Below are positions 34,530-43,873 of a stretch of 64,000 nucleotides of DNA, in pieces. The DNA is taken from the NCBI GenBank assembly GCA_948934525.1, contig CAQZSK010000001.1, positions 62,001 to 126,000 on the forward strand. Reading direction: 5' to 3'. Position 1 is the stretch's first letter, and the number at the start of each line of letters is the position of its first letter. The position numbers and the translations under genes are program-made. A model generated the notes under the pieces. It worked only from the letters and a program-made list of their open reading frames with translations. It was not told the DNA's origin and made no database searches. The DNA is from an uncultured Clostridia bacterium. Lineage in GTDB: Bacteria; Bacillota; Clostridia; TANB77; CAG-508.

Positions 34530-36266
34530 TTAAATACAAAATCCAGGGGCTACATAATGATTTTGTTCTCCTCCTGCAAACGTACATGTTCCATTTATAC
34601 GAATTGCACAAAAATGAGTGTCCCCTCTCCAAGAAGAAGAACGTAGCCACCAGGTTCCTGCTGTACCAGAAGGACTTGTCTTTTTTGCAAAGTTTTCATT
34701 TGCTTCATTCCATATTGGATTAATTTGTTTATAGTATTGATATTGTATTCCTTCTTGTGTTACCGCATTTCCTACATGTCCACTGCCATCTCCATTATTC
34801 CAAATTTCTCCACAAGATAATAACCATAAATAATCATTACAAGTACTTGTACTTGCCTGATTATTTATTGGAATATATTCTTTTATTACTTGTTTAATAT
34901 ATGATTTGTTACTTAAATTTGCTCCGCTTCCTCCTATTGCTCCTGCTTGAACAGCATCATAATTTGCATATCCATTTAACAATCGTCTGATTAGCGTTTT
35001 TTCCCATCCACCATAATTTGTTCCATCTTTTATTTTCCAATGTTGATCTGTTATAAAGTCATAAAATTCAAAACTAATTCCTGCTTTATTATGATTTCCT
35101 CCATATACAGTTGTATCTACTAAATTATCATGTTTAAATCCTAATACTCTTACTCTTCTTACTTCTCCATTATACTTAACTTCAAAAATATCGCCTACTT
35201 TAATATCATATTTTTCTCCTTTTTCTGTCTCTCCTGTTGCTCGTGGCGAATTATTATTTATATTTTCATCATTTGCTATTGCTTTAGCTATTCTATTTAT
35301 CTTTTCCCATATATCTACCACTGTAACTACACAACTTGCTGTCTTTCCACTTCCATCATTTGCTGTTACTGCTATTGTTGCTGTTCCCATCGAAACTGCT
35401 GTTACTAATCCTGTTTCACTTACTGTTGCCACATTATTATTGCTTGAACTCCAGTTTATTGTTTTATCCTCTGCATTTTCTGGCTTTATTGTTGCTGTTA
35501 ATTGTAATGTTTCTTTTTCTTCTATTTTTGCAGCTGTCTTATCTAATGTAATTTCAGATACTAATATTCCAGTAATTTCACTAATAGCTTCCCACTGTAT
35601 ATCTTCTCCATCTTTTCTTATTACTGCTTTTATTTTATATTTCTCTCCTGCTATTAGACCAGTTATACTTCCTTCTAGATTTTCATTTAATGTTACTAAT
35701 GTATATCCTTCTATATTATTTTCCGCTTCATTCTCTATAACTTCACTCATCTTTTTATAATAGCATGTAACTTCTCCGCCTTCTAGTCTAGCTAATATTT
35801 TTATATCTATACTTGTCTTTGTTTTACCTGTTACAACTATTTTTCTAATTCTAGGCAAAAGTTTTCCAGCTTGGCCTATATATTCAATTTCTGCATCTGT
35901 TGGTTTTTCTTTATTTGGCATTAGTTCTATCTCGAATACATAACCTGGTTTTGTAGTTACTTCATATGTTCCATCTTGATAATCTACTACATCTTTCTCT
36001 TTGCTGTTAATAATGCCTTGCTCTTCTATATATTCAAAATATTTATCTGGATTAAATGTTCCTAATCCTTCTATTATAATTGGACCTTTGGCTAATTCTA
36101 GTTTATCCTTCCACATTGCTATATCCGTTTTTAATTTTGCCTCTGATGCTTTATTAAAAATACTGCTATCTCCTACTACGTATGTAATTGTTATTCCTGC
36201 TAAGATTAGCAGTACAACTATGGTTACAACCAAGGCATTCATTATTATCTCGACTAATATTCCCAT
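34530..36266 (-). CDS. Pilin-like surface protein with Big_2 domain and a WWLRS (DUF6273-like) C-terminus
   Basis: 578 residues. The helix ALVVTIVVLLILAGITITY is that of clostridial prepilin-like proteins, but the usual basic leader and G/x cleavage site are replaced by MGILVEIIMN. A fibronectin-like stretch (about 135-235) and a Big_2 domain (about 236-318) follow. The C-terminus (about 340-578) carries WEKTLIRRLLNGY, TWWLRSSSWRGD and VAPGFCI, the DUF6273/lectin-like form related to retroelement targets. No clear ribosome binding site precedes the ATG, as for the related gene at 358-2100. Likely a surface adhesin or a silent copy. Confidence 0.65.
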   Translation of the reverse strand: MGILVEIIMNALVVTIVVLLILAGITITYVVGDSSIFNKASEAKLKTDIAMWKDKLELAKGPIIIEGLGTFNPDKYFEYIEEQGIINSKEKDVVDYQDGTYEVTTKPGYVFEIELMPNKEKPTDAEIEYIGQAGKLLPRIRKIVVTGKTKTSIDIKILARLEGGEVTCYYKKMSEVIENEAENNIEGYTLVTLNENLEGSITGLIAGEKYKIKAVIRKDGEDIQWEAISEITGILVSEITLDKTAAKIEEKETLQLTATIKPENAEDKTINWSSSNNNVATVSETGLVTAVSMGTATIAVTANDGSGKTASCVVTVVDIWEKINRIAKAIANDENINNNSPRATGETEKGEKYDIKVGDIFEVKYNGEVRRVRVLGFKHDNLVDTTVYGGNHNKAGISFEFYDFITDQHWKIKDGTNYGGWEKTLIRRLLNGYANYDAVQAGAIGGSGANLSNKSYIKQVIKEYIPINNQASTSTCNDYLWLLSCGEIWNNGDGSGHVGNAVTQEGIQYQYYKQINPIWNEANENFAKKTSPSGTAGTWWLRSSSWRGDTHFCAIRINGTCTFAGGEQNHYVAPGFCI

Positions 36267-36326
36267 CTTTATATAACTTTATAAACAAAAATAGTATAAC
36301 AAAATTGTTATACTATCTCTTTATAT

Positions 36327-37934
36327 TTATAATCCAAATCTTGCTTTATCTATTTCATAATTTAACTGTATTTCTGCTTTTGATAATGCTCTATTATAAA
36401 TTTGCATACTATATAATTGTATATTGGCATATGGATGATTTTGATTTCCCCCACCAAATGCTCTTCCTATTTCTATTGCGTTATTATTCCATTTTGAATT
36501 CATAACAGTTTGGTTTTCTGTAATCATTTTATTGTTACAATAAATTCTATTATATTGTTTTGTATCCTGTCCCATATAAGTTATAATTACATTTTTGATC
36601 TTACCATTTTCAACACTATTTGGCTCTCCATAAACCCAAGTATTAGAATCATTCATAGCATAAGTATTTGCATTTGCAATATATGCTCCATATTGACTGC
36701 CATAGCCAAAATAAATACTTCCTTCTTTTGCCTCATTAGAACTCAAAACTGCTGGTGCTTTATTAGCTGGCATAGATAGCACTTTATAAGTTGCACATAT
36801 TGTAATATCATCATATTGTGATAAGTCTAAATTTTGAATTGTTGCAAAATCATCAATTCCATCAAAAATCAAACTATTTTCTGTCCATCCACTACTTTCT
36901 GATTGTGTAAAATTTGATAATGTTGCATCATAGTTATTACCACTTAAATCTTTCCAAGTCCCACTATTAGAATTGTGCGCTGTGCCTGCATTATTTGTAG
37001 CATCATATCTAGCAAGTAATCCATTTGAAATATAGTCATTTTCTCCTAATGTTATTTCATACCTTTCTTTATCTAATGTATAATTTGCTAATCTTTCTTC
37101 TTCTGTTAAAATACGATTGTAAATACGAAGTGATTGTAATTTAAACCTTTTATTTTTATTATGTGTACTATCTTTTCCTTTTCCAACTGTTAATGTACTT
37201 ACATTTGTCTTTAGAGATTGAAAGTTAACCTCCTCTTTTGCTTGTAGATTTGTATAATAATTAGTTGTATGATTTGTACTATTATAAGTAATAGTAGTCG
37301 TATATATCTTTCCTTTTTCAAAGGCCTTATTATTTATGCCTTCATTGGCTTGATTACTATAAGTGTTAATATTCATTCCATTATTTTGATAAATAATATC
37401 ATTTAAATTGTTTGTACTCTGAGTTCCTATTCCAACTAAATTCTCTACTCCCTCTTCTTCTAAAGAACATACAATTTCAATTGTTCTTGAAGTATTGTCT
37501 AAAGTAATGGTATCTTCAGTCTCAAAATAATTAGTTTCTGGATTTATAAAATCATATGATTTATCATTCCAAGTTACTTCTCCAGTGCCTTTGTATGTTA
37601 GGTCATGGCTTTTACCACTTAAGTCTTTCCAAACCTTTATTGTATTACTATGTCCACTTCCTGTATTGTTAATCGCATCATAAAAAGCTTCTAGTCCTTC
37701 TGATACATAAGATTTTGTATCAGCTGATTCTTGATATAAGCTAATTGAATTAGTTTGTCCAATCCCTTGTGCATAAATTTCTTTAATTTTCACTAAAGTT
37801 CTTAATTGGCTTTTGCGTACACTATTTGTAGTTAAGAAAACACCACCTAATATCAAGATTAAACTGAAAATGGCAGCAATGGCAAATACTGTAACAGAAC
37901 CTTTTTCTTCTTTGATTAACTTTTCTTTTGACAT
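36327..37934 (-). CDS. Pilus-like anchored protein with two LamG/concanavalin-A-like domains
   Basis: 535 residues from the ATG at 37934 (AGAGAGG upstream). The N-terminal EEKGSVTVFAIAAIFSLILILG is a PilX/Tad-like membrane segment. Two copies of a laminin-G/ConA-like domain follow (about 70-280 and 285-533), each with a DATNN or DAINN start, VWKDLSG or TWKDLSG, and a closing RIYNR or QIYNR motif. Such lectin folds bind glycans. It sits 60 bases upstream of the pilin-like gene in the same direction, so both probably form one surface-structure operon. Confidence 0.7.
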   Translation of the reverse strand: MSKEKLIKEEKGSVTVFAIAAIFSLILILGGVFLTTNSVRKSQLRTLVKIKEIYAQGIGQTNSISLYQESADTKSYVSEGLEAFYDAINNTGSGHSNTIKVWKDLSGKSHDLTYKGTGEVTWNDKSYDFINPETNYFETEDTITLDNTSRTIEIVCSLEEEGVENLVGIGTQSTNNLNDIIYQNNGMNINTYSNQANEGINNKAFEKGKIYTTTITYNSTNHTTNYYTNLQAKEEVNFQSLKTNVSTLTVGKGKDSTHNKNKRFKLQSLRIYNRILTEEERLANYTLDKERYEITLGENDYISNGLLARYDATNNAGTAHNSNSGTWKDLSGNNYDATLSNFTQSESSGWTENSLIFDGIDDFATIQNLDLSQYDDITICATYKVLSMPANKAPAVLSSNEAKEGSIYFGYGSQYGAYIANANTYAMNDSNTWVYGEPNSVENGKIKNVIITYMGQDTKQYNRIYCNNKMITENQTVMNSKWNNNAIEIGRAFGGGNQNHPYANIQLYSMQIYNRALSKAEIQLNYEIDKARFGL

Positions 37935-38000
37935 ACTTAAACCTCTCTTATTCTTTATCATTTTATTGATATTTTTCCTGTATTTATCATAAACAAAAAA

Positions 38001-39266
38001 CTATTTTCTGTCAATTGATTTTATCCAATTTATTCTTTCTTGATGCAGTTTTTCGCCAAATTGCTTTCCTATTAAATTTGGATATTGTTTTTGAATTCTA
38101 TTACCTGTTATTTGTGTAAGACATTGTTTCCCTATTGTAGCAAAATAAATTTGGTCGAAAGTAGATTGTAAGTTTTCTTGATAACGATTTTTATCACTAG
38201 CAACTACAATTTTTAATCCTTCCAAACCTAATATAGACTTTCCTACATTTTCTATTAGTTCTACCTGCTTTCTTGGTGTCATTTGTTCAAAGATTCCACC
38301 TTTCATGTGCCATTTAGCTGCAGTTTTTCCACATTTTATCCAAGTAATTGGTATTCCTATTCGCTTTCCTAAATTTTGTACTAGCCTCACCCCATTTTCG
38401 TCATGTCCATAATGATGTGGTAACATATTTTTTGGTGTTAAGCCTTTACCAAGGTCATGGACTAAACAGCTAAATCGAATCTCTAAATTATTTGTTAATT
38501 TTGCTGCATTGTCTACCACTATCATGGTATGATTATAACTATCTCCCTCTGGATGATATTTTTCTGGCTGTGTTTGGCCTATTAAATTTGCAATTTCTGA
38601 GAAATGTATTTCTAATACCTTTGCCTGTCTTAACGTTTGAAAAAATAAAGAGGGTTTTGAGCTTGCCAATGCTTTTCGAAACTCTGCAAATATTCTTTCT
38701 TTTGAAAGAGTTGATAATTCTAATTTTAATTGGTTCATTGCTTTTAGCGTATCTGACTCTACTATAAAATTCTGTTTCTCGTTTTCTTGATATAGTGTGG
38801 TCATAAATCTAGCAACTCTATATACTCGCAAAGGATCTTCTGAAAAGGCATCTGTCGTTTTTCTTAAAATTCTTTTCTGAATATCCTCTTTTCCATGGAA
38901 TGGATCTATTATTTCTCCAGTTAAAACATTTTGTGCAATACTATTGATTGTTACATCTCTTCTTGCTAAGTCTTCTTCTATGGTTATTTCTGGACTTGCA
39001 AGAAATTCAAATTCTTTATGCCCCTTTCCTGCTTTTTTCTCTTTTCTAGCTAGTGCAACTTCTTTTTTATTGAGAACAAAAACAGGAAAATTCCTTCCTT
39101 GTATTTTAGCTTCTGGAAAAAGGTCCTGAAATTGTTCTTTGCTTATCCCTGTTACACAATAATCTTCCTCTGTTACAGGTATATTTAATAGTCTATTACG
39201 AATGGCTCCCCCAACCAGATATAAAGTTCCTCCTGCCTGTTTGATTTTTTCAGCAATTTCTTTCAT
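38001..39266 (-). CDS. cca: CCA-adding tRNA nucleotidyltransferase with HD domain
   Basis: 421 residues, E. coli Cca-like. Nucleotidyltransferase head TLYLVGGAIRNRLLNIPV, EEDLARRDVTINSIAQ, EDPLRVYRVARF; HD domain with LVHDLGKGLTPKNMLPHHYGH. The catalytic segment reads PVTEEDYCVTG, so the first carboxylate of the usual DxD appears as Glu. It builds or repairs tRNA CCA ends. The thioredoxin gene lies three bases upstream of its start, in the same operon. Confidence 0.88.
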   Translation of the reverse strand: MKEIAEKIKQAGGTLYLVGGAIRNRLLNIPVTEEDYCVTGISKEQFQDLFPEAKIQGRNFPVFVLNKKEVALARKEKKAGKGHKEFEFLASPEITIEEDLARRDVTINSIAQNVLTGEIIDPFHGKEDIQKRILRKTTDAFSEDPLRVYRVARFMTTLYQENEKQNFIVESDTLKAMNQLKLELSTLSKERIFAEFRKALASSKPSLFFQTLRQAKVLEIHFSEIANLIGQTQPEKYHPEGDSYNHTMIVVDNAAKLTNNLEIRFSCLVHDLGKGLTPKNMLPHHYGHDENGVRLVQNLGKRIGIPITWIKCGKTAAKWHMKGGIFEQMTPRKQVELIENVGKSILGLEGLKIVVASDKNRYQENLQSTFDQIYFATIGKQCLTQITGNRIQKQYPNLIGKQFGEKLHQERINWIKSIDRK

Positions 39267-39268
39267 GA

Positions 39269-39703
39269 TTATTTTCCTTCTATAAAATCTAAAATTTGGT
39301 ATTTATCTGCTAATCCTATAATTCTGTTGACCTCTTTTCCTTCTTGAATAAGTACCAGTGTTGGAATGGACATAACTTGATATTCCATTGCTATTTGTTC
39401 CTCTTTGTCTATATCTATTTTTACAAACTTTACATTCTCATTTTCTTTAGCTATTTCTTCTATAATTGGAGATAATATTTTGCAAGGTCCACACCATGTT
39501 GCATAAAAATCTACTAATACTATCTTTTCGCTTTTTAACACTACCTCTTCAAAGTTTTGACTTGTTACTTGTATTATTTTTGATTCCTCTTGATTGTCTT
39601 TTGCTTCTATCTGTTTATCCCTTTTGGCTCCTAAAAACACATTAATTGCTATTAGAGCAAATATAAATGCAACAATTGAAACAATAATAATGATTTTCTT
39701 CAT
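39269..39703 (-). CDS. Membrane-anchored thioredoxin-like protein
   Basis: 144 residues. One N-terminal transmembrane anchor (4-25) and a thioredoxin fold with WCGPC at 70-74 and cis-Pro in MSIPTLVLI. It faces the outside of the membrane. ccdA lies directly upstream, so the pair probably forms a thiol-reduction relay for extracytoplasmic proteins. Confidence 0.9.
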   Translation of the reverse strand: MKKIIIIVSIVAFIFALIAINVFLGAKRDKQIEAKDNQEESKIIQVTSQNFEEVVLKSEKIVLVDFYATWCGPCKILSPIIEEIAKENENVKFVKIDIDKEEQIAMEYQVMSIPTLVLIQEGKEVNRIIGLADKYQILDFIEGK

Positions 39704-39718
39704 AACTATTCCTCTTTC

Positions 39719-40354
39719 TTAAAAAATGATTGTATAAATTCCCGCTATAATTAATATCATTCCAGATATTTTTTTTATTATGCCATAGTGACTTTTTATA
39801 TATTGAAAAATATTTTTTAATTTTTCTATTAAAATTGCTGATATAATAAAAGGTATCCCCAATCCTACTGAATAGATTAACATCATAAGAATTCCTTTTA
39901 AGATATCTTGCTCCTTGGCTATTAATAATAAGGCTGAACTTAGAAAAGTCCCTATACAAGGAGTCCAGCTAATGGAAAATAAAATGCCAAATAATATTGC
40001 TTTCCAGAAGTTTAAATTCTTATGATTGATATTTCTCATATTTGTTTTGTTTAAAAATTTAATCTGTAATATTTCCATATAATTTAAACCAAATAGGATA
40101 ATTAAAATTCCAAAAACAATTTTAATATATCTCATATTATTTACAATTAAGTTACCTATACTACTTGCAAATACCGAAAGTAGTAGAAAAACACTTGTAA
40201 ATCCTGTAACAAATCCCATAGAATTAATAAGGGCTTTACGTGTATTGGAGTTATCTTCTCCTATAAAATACGATATATAAATTGGTATCATTGGTAACAA
40301 ACAAGGCGATATAAAGCTTGCTATTCCTTCTAAAAAGATCAAAAAATAGTCCAT
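39719..40354 (-). CDS. ccdA: CcdA-like thiol-disulfide transport protein
   Basis: 211 residues, six transmembrane helices. The redox pair is visible: C18 in ISPCLLPMIP and C133 in SWTPCIGTF. CcdA/DsbD-type proteins move electrons from cytoplasmic thioredoxin to an outside partner, here the anchored thioredoxin 15 bases downstream. The ATG at 40354 follows AGAGGAGAAATT; the longer frame upstream has no site. Confidence 0.9.
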   Translation of the reverse strand: MDYFLIFLEGIASFISPCLLPMIPIYISYFIGEDNSNTRKALINSMGFVTGFTSVFLLLSVFASSIGNLIVNNMRYIKIVFGILIILFGLNYMEILQIKFLNKTNMRNINHKNLNFWKAILFGILFSISWTPCIGTFLSSALLLIAKEQDILKGILMMLIYSVGLGIPFIISAILIEKLKNIFQYIKSHYGIIKKISGMILIIAGIYTIIF

Positions 40355-40456
40355 AATTTCTCCTCTTTTGCTTAATTTTGATAAATCTGTTAATACTATT
40401 ATATATGTATGATTTCCATTTTGCAATAATATAATCATACATATCGGTCAATTTTC

Positions 40457-40485
40457 TTGACATTACCTTGATTTAAGAATAGAAT
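40457..40485 (+). promoter_or_regulatory. Promoter of the por operon
   Basis: TTGACA (40457-40462), 17-base spacer, TAGAAT (40480-40485). Confidence 0.65.
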
Positions 40486-40525
40486 TAATTCATAAAAAAA
40501 ATATAAAAGGAGGAAACTTATCTAC

Positions 40526-41107
40526 ATGAAAGATTTAGTTGAAATTAGATGGCATGGTAGAGGTGGCCAAGGTGCTAAAACAGCTTCTTTATTATTAGCA
40601 GATGCTGCTTTTAACACAGGAAAATATATTCAAGGTTTCCCTGAATATGGTCCTGAAAGAATGGGTGCACCAATTACTGCCTATAATCGTATCAGTGATA
40701 ATCCTATTCGTATTCATAGTAACATCTATGAACCTGATTATGTAGTTGTTGTAGATGATACACTATTGGAAAGTGTTGATGTAACAGCTGGCTTAAAGCA
40801 AGATGGTGCTATTGTTATTAATACTACTAAGGGAAAAGATTATTTAACTAAAGTACTACGTAATTATTCTGGTAGTGTTTACACTATAGATGCTAAAAAA
40901 GTATCTATAGAGGCTTTAGGAAAATATTTTCCTAATACCCCAATGCTTGCTGCTATTGTAAAAGTAGCTGGTATTATGGAAGAAAAAGACTTTTTAGAAG
41001 ATATGAAAAGCTCTTTTGGACATAAGTTTGCGAAAAAACCAGAAGTTATTGATGGTAATATGAAAGCTTTGGAACTTGCTTTGAAAGAAGTACAAAAAAT
41101 GCAATAA
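40526..41107 (+). CDS. porC: Pyruvate:ferredoxin oxidoreductase, gamma subunit
   Basis: 193 residues. EIRWHGRGGQGAKTASLLLA and QGFPEYGPERMGAPITAYNR are diagnostic of POR/KOR gamma. First gene of porC-porD-porA-porB, the archaeal/Thermotoga-style four-subunit enzyme that oxidises pyruvate to acetyl-CoA and reduces ferredoxin. AAAGGAGG precedes the start. Confidence 0.94.
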   Translation: MKDLVEIRWHGRGGQGAKTASLLLADAAFNTGKYIQGFPEYGPERMGAPITAYNRISDNPIRIHSNIYEPDYVVVVDDTLLESVDVTAGLKQDGAIVINTTKGKDYLTKVLRNYSGSVYTIDAKKVSIEALGKYFPNTPMLAAIVKVAGIMEEKDFLEDMKSSFGHKFAKKPEVIDGNMKALELALKEVQKMQ

Positions 41108-41125
41108 TAATTTGTTGGTTAAAGG

Positions 41126-41179
41126 TGTGTCCCCTATCTGACACTTTTGTCAGAAAAAGGAACGTCCCCAAACTGACAC
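41126..41179. repeat. GGGGACGT-family repeat, copy 4
   Basis: GTGTC...GACAC ends enclose TCTGACACTTTTGTCAGA and AACGTCCCCAAAC. It is inserted between porC and porD, inside the operon. Confidence 0.75.
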
Positions 41180-41194
41180 GAAAGGAGACTAATA

Positions 41195-41497
41195 ATGTCA
41201 ACAAAAATAGATAAAAATACTCCTGTACAAGATATGACAATTGCTGGAAATATCTATGAAGCAGGAAATGCAATGGAATTTAAAACTGGTGACTGGAGAA
41301 GTATTAGACCAAAATATATATCTGAAAAATGTACACAATGTGGCTTATGCTTCCCTGTTTGTCCAGATAATGCCATCCCTGTTGGTAAAGACCAAAAACG
41401 TACAGATTTCAATTATGATTACTGTAAGGGATGTGGCGTATGTTCTAAAGTATGTCCTTTTAAAGCTATTGAAATGGTGGATGAGGGCGAAAAATAA
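41195..41497 (+). CDS. porD: Pyruvate:ferredoxin oxidoreductase, delta (2[4Fe-4S]) subunit
   Basis: 100 residues. Two [4Fe-4S] motifs: CTQCGLCFPVCP and CKGCGVCSKVCP. It carries electrons from the TPP centre to ferredoxin. AAAGGAGA precedes the ATG. The C-terminus (FKAIEMVDEGEK) is standard. Confidence 0.94.
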   Translation: MSTKIDKNTPVQDMTIAGNIYEAGNAMEFKTGDWRSIRPKYISEKCTQCGLCFPVCPDNAIPVGKDQKRTDFNYDYCKGCGVCSKVCPFKAIEMVDEGEK

Positions 41498-41518
41498 GGA
41501 GAGAAAGGAATAAAGAAA

Positions 41519-42701
41519 ATGGGAATTAGAGAAAGATTAAGTGGAAATGAAGCTGCTGCTATTGCAATGAAACAAATTAATCCTGATGTAGTAGCTGCCT
41601 TCCCTATTACTCCTTCTACTGAAATACCACAATATTTTTCTACTTTTGTTAGTAACGGATCAGTAGATACAGAATTTGTGGCAGTAGAAAGTGAGCATAG
41701 TGCAATGAGTGCTTGTGTTGGTGCAGAAGCTGCAGGAGCAAGAGCTATGACAGCTACTTCTGCAAATCGGTTTGTCTTTTATGTGGGAGATGATTTACAT
41801 TGCTTCTAGTTTAAGACTTCCTATTGTTATGTCATTAGTTAATCGTGCTGTTTCTGGTCCTTTAAATATTCATTGTGATCATTCAGATGCTATGGGTGCA
41901 AGAGATAGTGGTTGGATTATGCTATTTTCAGAGAATAACCAAGAAGCTTATGATAATTTAATTATGGCTCATCGTATTGCAGAACATAAAGATGTATTAT
42001 TGCCTTTAATGGTTTGTCAAGATGGATTTATTACATCACATTCTATTGAAAATATTGAATTACTTGAAGATGATAAGGTAAAAGAGTTTGTAGGAACTTA
42101 TCATCCTGAACATTATTTACTAAATGAAAAAGAACAAATGGCAATTGGACCTTTAGATGTTCAATCTTATTTATTTGAACATAAATATCAACAGGCTGAA
42201 GCTATGAGAAATGCTAAAAAGGTAATTTCTGAAGTAGCTAAAGACTTTGAAAAAATGACTGGTAGAAAATATTCTTTCTTTGAAGAATATATGTTAGAAG
42301 ATGCTGAAATTGCTATCGTTTGTATGAATTCTACCGCTGGAACTGCTAAAACAGTAGTCGATGAATTAAGAGCAAATGGTGTTAAAGCAGGATTATTAAA
42401 GGTTCGTATGTTTAGACCTTTCCCTACTGAAGAAATTGCAAATAGCTTAGGACATTTAAAGGCTATTGCTGTTATGGATCGTAGTGATTCTTTAAATGGT
42501 GCTGGAGGTGCTCTGTTTGAAGATGTCGTTTCAAGTATGTATGTAGGACAAAAACAAGTACCTACTGTAAGTTATGTTTATGGAATTGGTGGTAGAGATA
42601 CAACCTCTAAAGATATTCATGAAGTATATAGCTATTTACAAGAGGTTGTAGATAGTGGAAAAATAGATAATCCATATCGTTATGTTGGATTAAGAAAATA
42701 G
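41519..42701 (+). CDS. porA: Pyruvate:ferredoxin oxidoreductase, alpha subunit, with a +1 shift at CGG 41768-41770
   Basis: The frame from 41519 (GNEAAAIAMKQINPDVVAAF) gives 83 codons, up to ATSAN. In-frame CGG follows, then 14 unrelated codons and TAG. Skipping C41768 gives GGT TTG TCT TTT ATG TGG, that is ANGLSFMWEMIYIASSLRLP, the conserved PorA continuation, and the frame runs to 42701. The joined product is 393 residues, the usual length. The site lies in the most conserved segment of the subunit. A short ORF from TTG 41772 is the second half, not a separate gene. Either a programmed +1 shift, a real mutation, or a one-base consensus error; see findings. Confidence 0.9.
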
Positions 42702-42805
42702 TGTCGCACTTAGGGACGTTAGTTAGTACGACATTTTGGAAAAAATTAGAAAAATGTCGCACAAGGGACAGATGTCGCACTAACTAACGTCCCCAAGTGC
42801 GACAA
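42702..42805. repeat. GGGGACGT-core inverted repeat, copy 5, with TGTCGCAC arms
   Basis: TGTCGCACTTAGGGACGTTA at the left pairs with TAACGTCCCCAAGTGCGACA at the right over 26 bp with two mismatches. A second inner TGTCGCAC unit lies at 42755-42780. Arms differ from the TGTCAGTT copies while the core is kept. It is inserted between porA and porB. Confidence 0.85.
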
Positions 42806-42823
42806 AATGAAAGGAGATTTAAA

Positions 42824-43774
42824 ATGTATAATGTAAAAGAAATAGTAGCAAATAGACCTTCTAGATTTACTTCAGGACATAGAATGTGCGCTGGTTGTGG
42901 TGCTCCTCCTGTTGCTAGAATGGTTCTTCGTGCTTTAAAGCCAGAAGATCATGCAGTAATAGCAAATGCTACTGGTTGTATGGAAGTTTCAACTTTTATG
43001 TATCCATATACTGCTTGGACAGATTCATATATTCATACAGCATTTGAGAACGCTGCTTCTACACTTTCTGGTACAGAAGCTGCTTATCGTTCTATGAAAA
43101 AGCAAGGTAAGTTGCCAGCTAATGGAGATACAAAATTTATTGCTTTTGGTGGAGATGGTGGAACTTATGATATTGGTATTCAAGCTTTATCTGGCGCTAT
43201 GGAAAGAGGTCATGACATGGTTTATGTATGTTATGACAATGGTGCTTATATGAATACTGGTATTCAACGTTCTTCTGCTACACCAAGATTTGCAGATACT
43301 ACCACATCACCTGCTGGTAAGGTTATTCCAGGTAAAATGCAATCTAGAAAAGATTTAACAGAAATAATGGCATCACATCATTTACCATATGTGGCTCAAA
43401 CTATTGCCTTTGCTAATTTTAAAGATTTATATGAAAAGTCTGAAAAAGCAATTTATACAGAAGGTGCTTGTTTTTTAAATGTATTAGCACCATGCCCTAG
43501 AGGGTGGGGATATCCAACAGATATGTTAATGCAAATTAATAAGCTAGCAGTAGATACTTGTTACTGGCCATTATATGAAATCATTGATGGTAAATATGTG
43601 ATTAATTACAAGCCTGCTAAAAAGTTACCTATTGAGGAATTTTTAAGACCACAAAAACGCTTTAGCCATATGTTTAAAGAAGGAAATGAGTGGATGATTG
43701 AAGAATTCCAAAAAGAAGTAGATAAACGCTGGGAAGAACTTTTAGCCTTAGAAGAAATGGGCAAAGAAAAATAG
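42824..43774 (+). CDS. porB: Pyruvate:ferredoxin oxidoreductase, beta (TPP-binding) subunit
   Basis: 316 residues from the ATG at 42824 (AAAGGAGATTT upstream); a longer frame would translate the inserted repeat. SGHRMCAGCGAP, NATGCMEVS, GDGGTYDIGIQALSGA (TPP motif), and YDNGAYMNTGIQRSS are POR beta signatures. It completes the enzyme with porC, porD and porA. Confidence 0.95.
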   Translation: MYNVKEIVANRPSRFTSGHRMCAGCGAPPVARMVLRALKPEDHAVIANATGCMEVSTFMYPYTAWTDSYIHTAFENAASTLSGTEAAYRSMKKQGKLPANGDTKFIAFGGDGGTYDIGIQALSGAMERGHDMVYVCYDNGAYMNTGIQRSSATPRFADTTTSPAGKVIPGKMQSRKDLTEIMASHHLPYVAQTIAFANFKDLYEKSEKAIYTEGACFLNVLAPCPRGWGYPTDMLMQINKLAVDTCYWPLYEIIDGKYVINYKPAKKLPIEEFLRPQKRFSHMFKEGNEWMIEEFQKEVDKRWEELLALEEMGKEK

Positions 43775-43778
43775 AAAT

Positions 43779-43807
43779 TTGATTTTTAGACAAAAATATT
43801 ATATAAT
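43779..43807 (+). promoter_or_regulatory. Promoter of the 43874 small gene
   Basis: TTGATT (43779-43784), 17-base spacer, TATAAT (43802-43807). Confidence 0.6.
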
Positions 43808-43873
43808 ATATCTATTAATGCCAAGTTGCATTATGTATTAACTGGACCTTATTGGTCTGAAAGGAGTATAGTT

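Noticed and set aside
41772..42701. Independent gene starting at TTG 41772
   Set aside because: Its sequence is the direct continuation of porA and it has no ribosome binding site; merged with 41519-41767.
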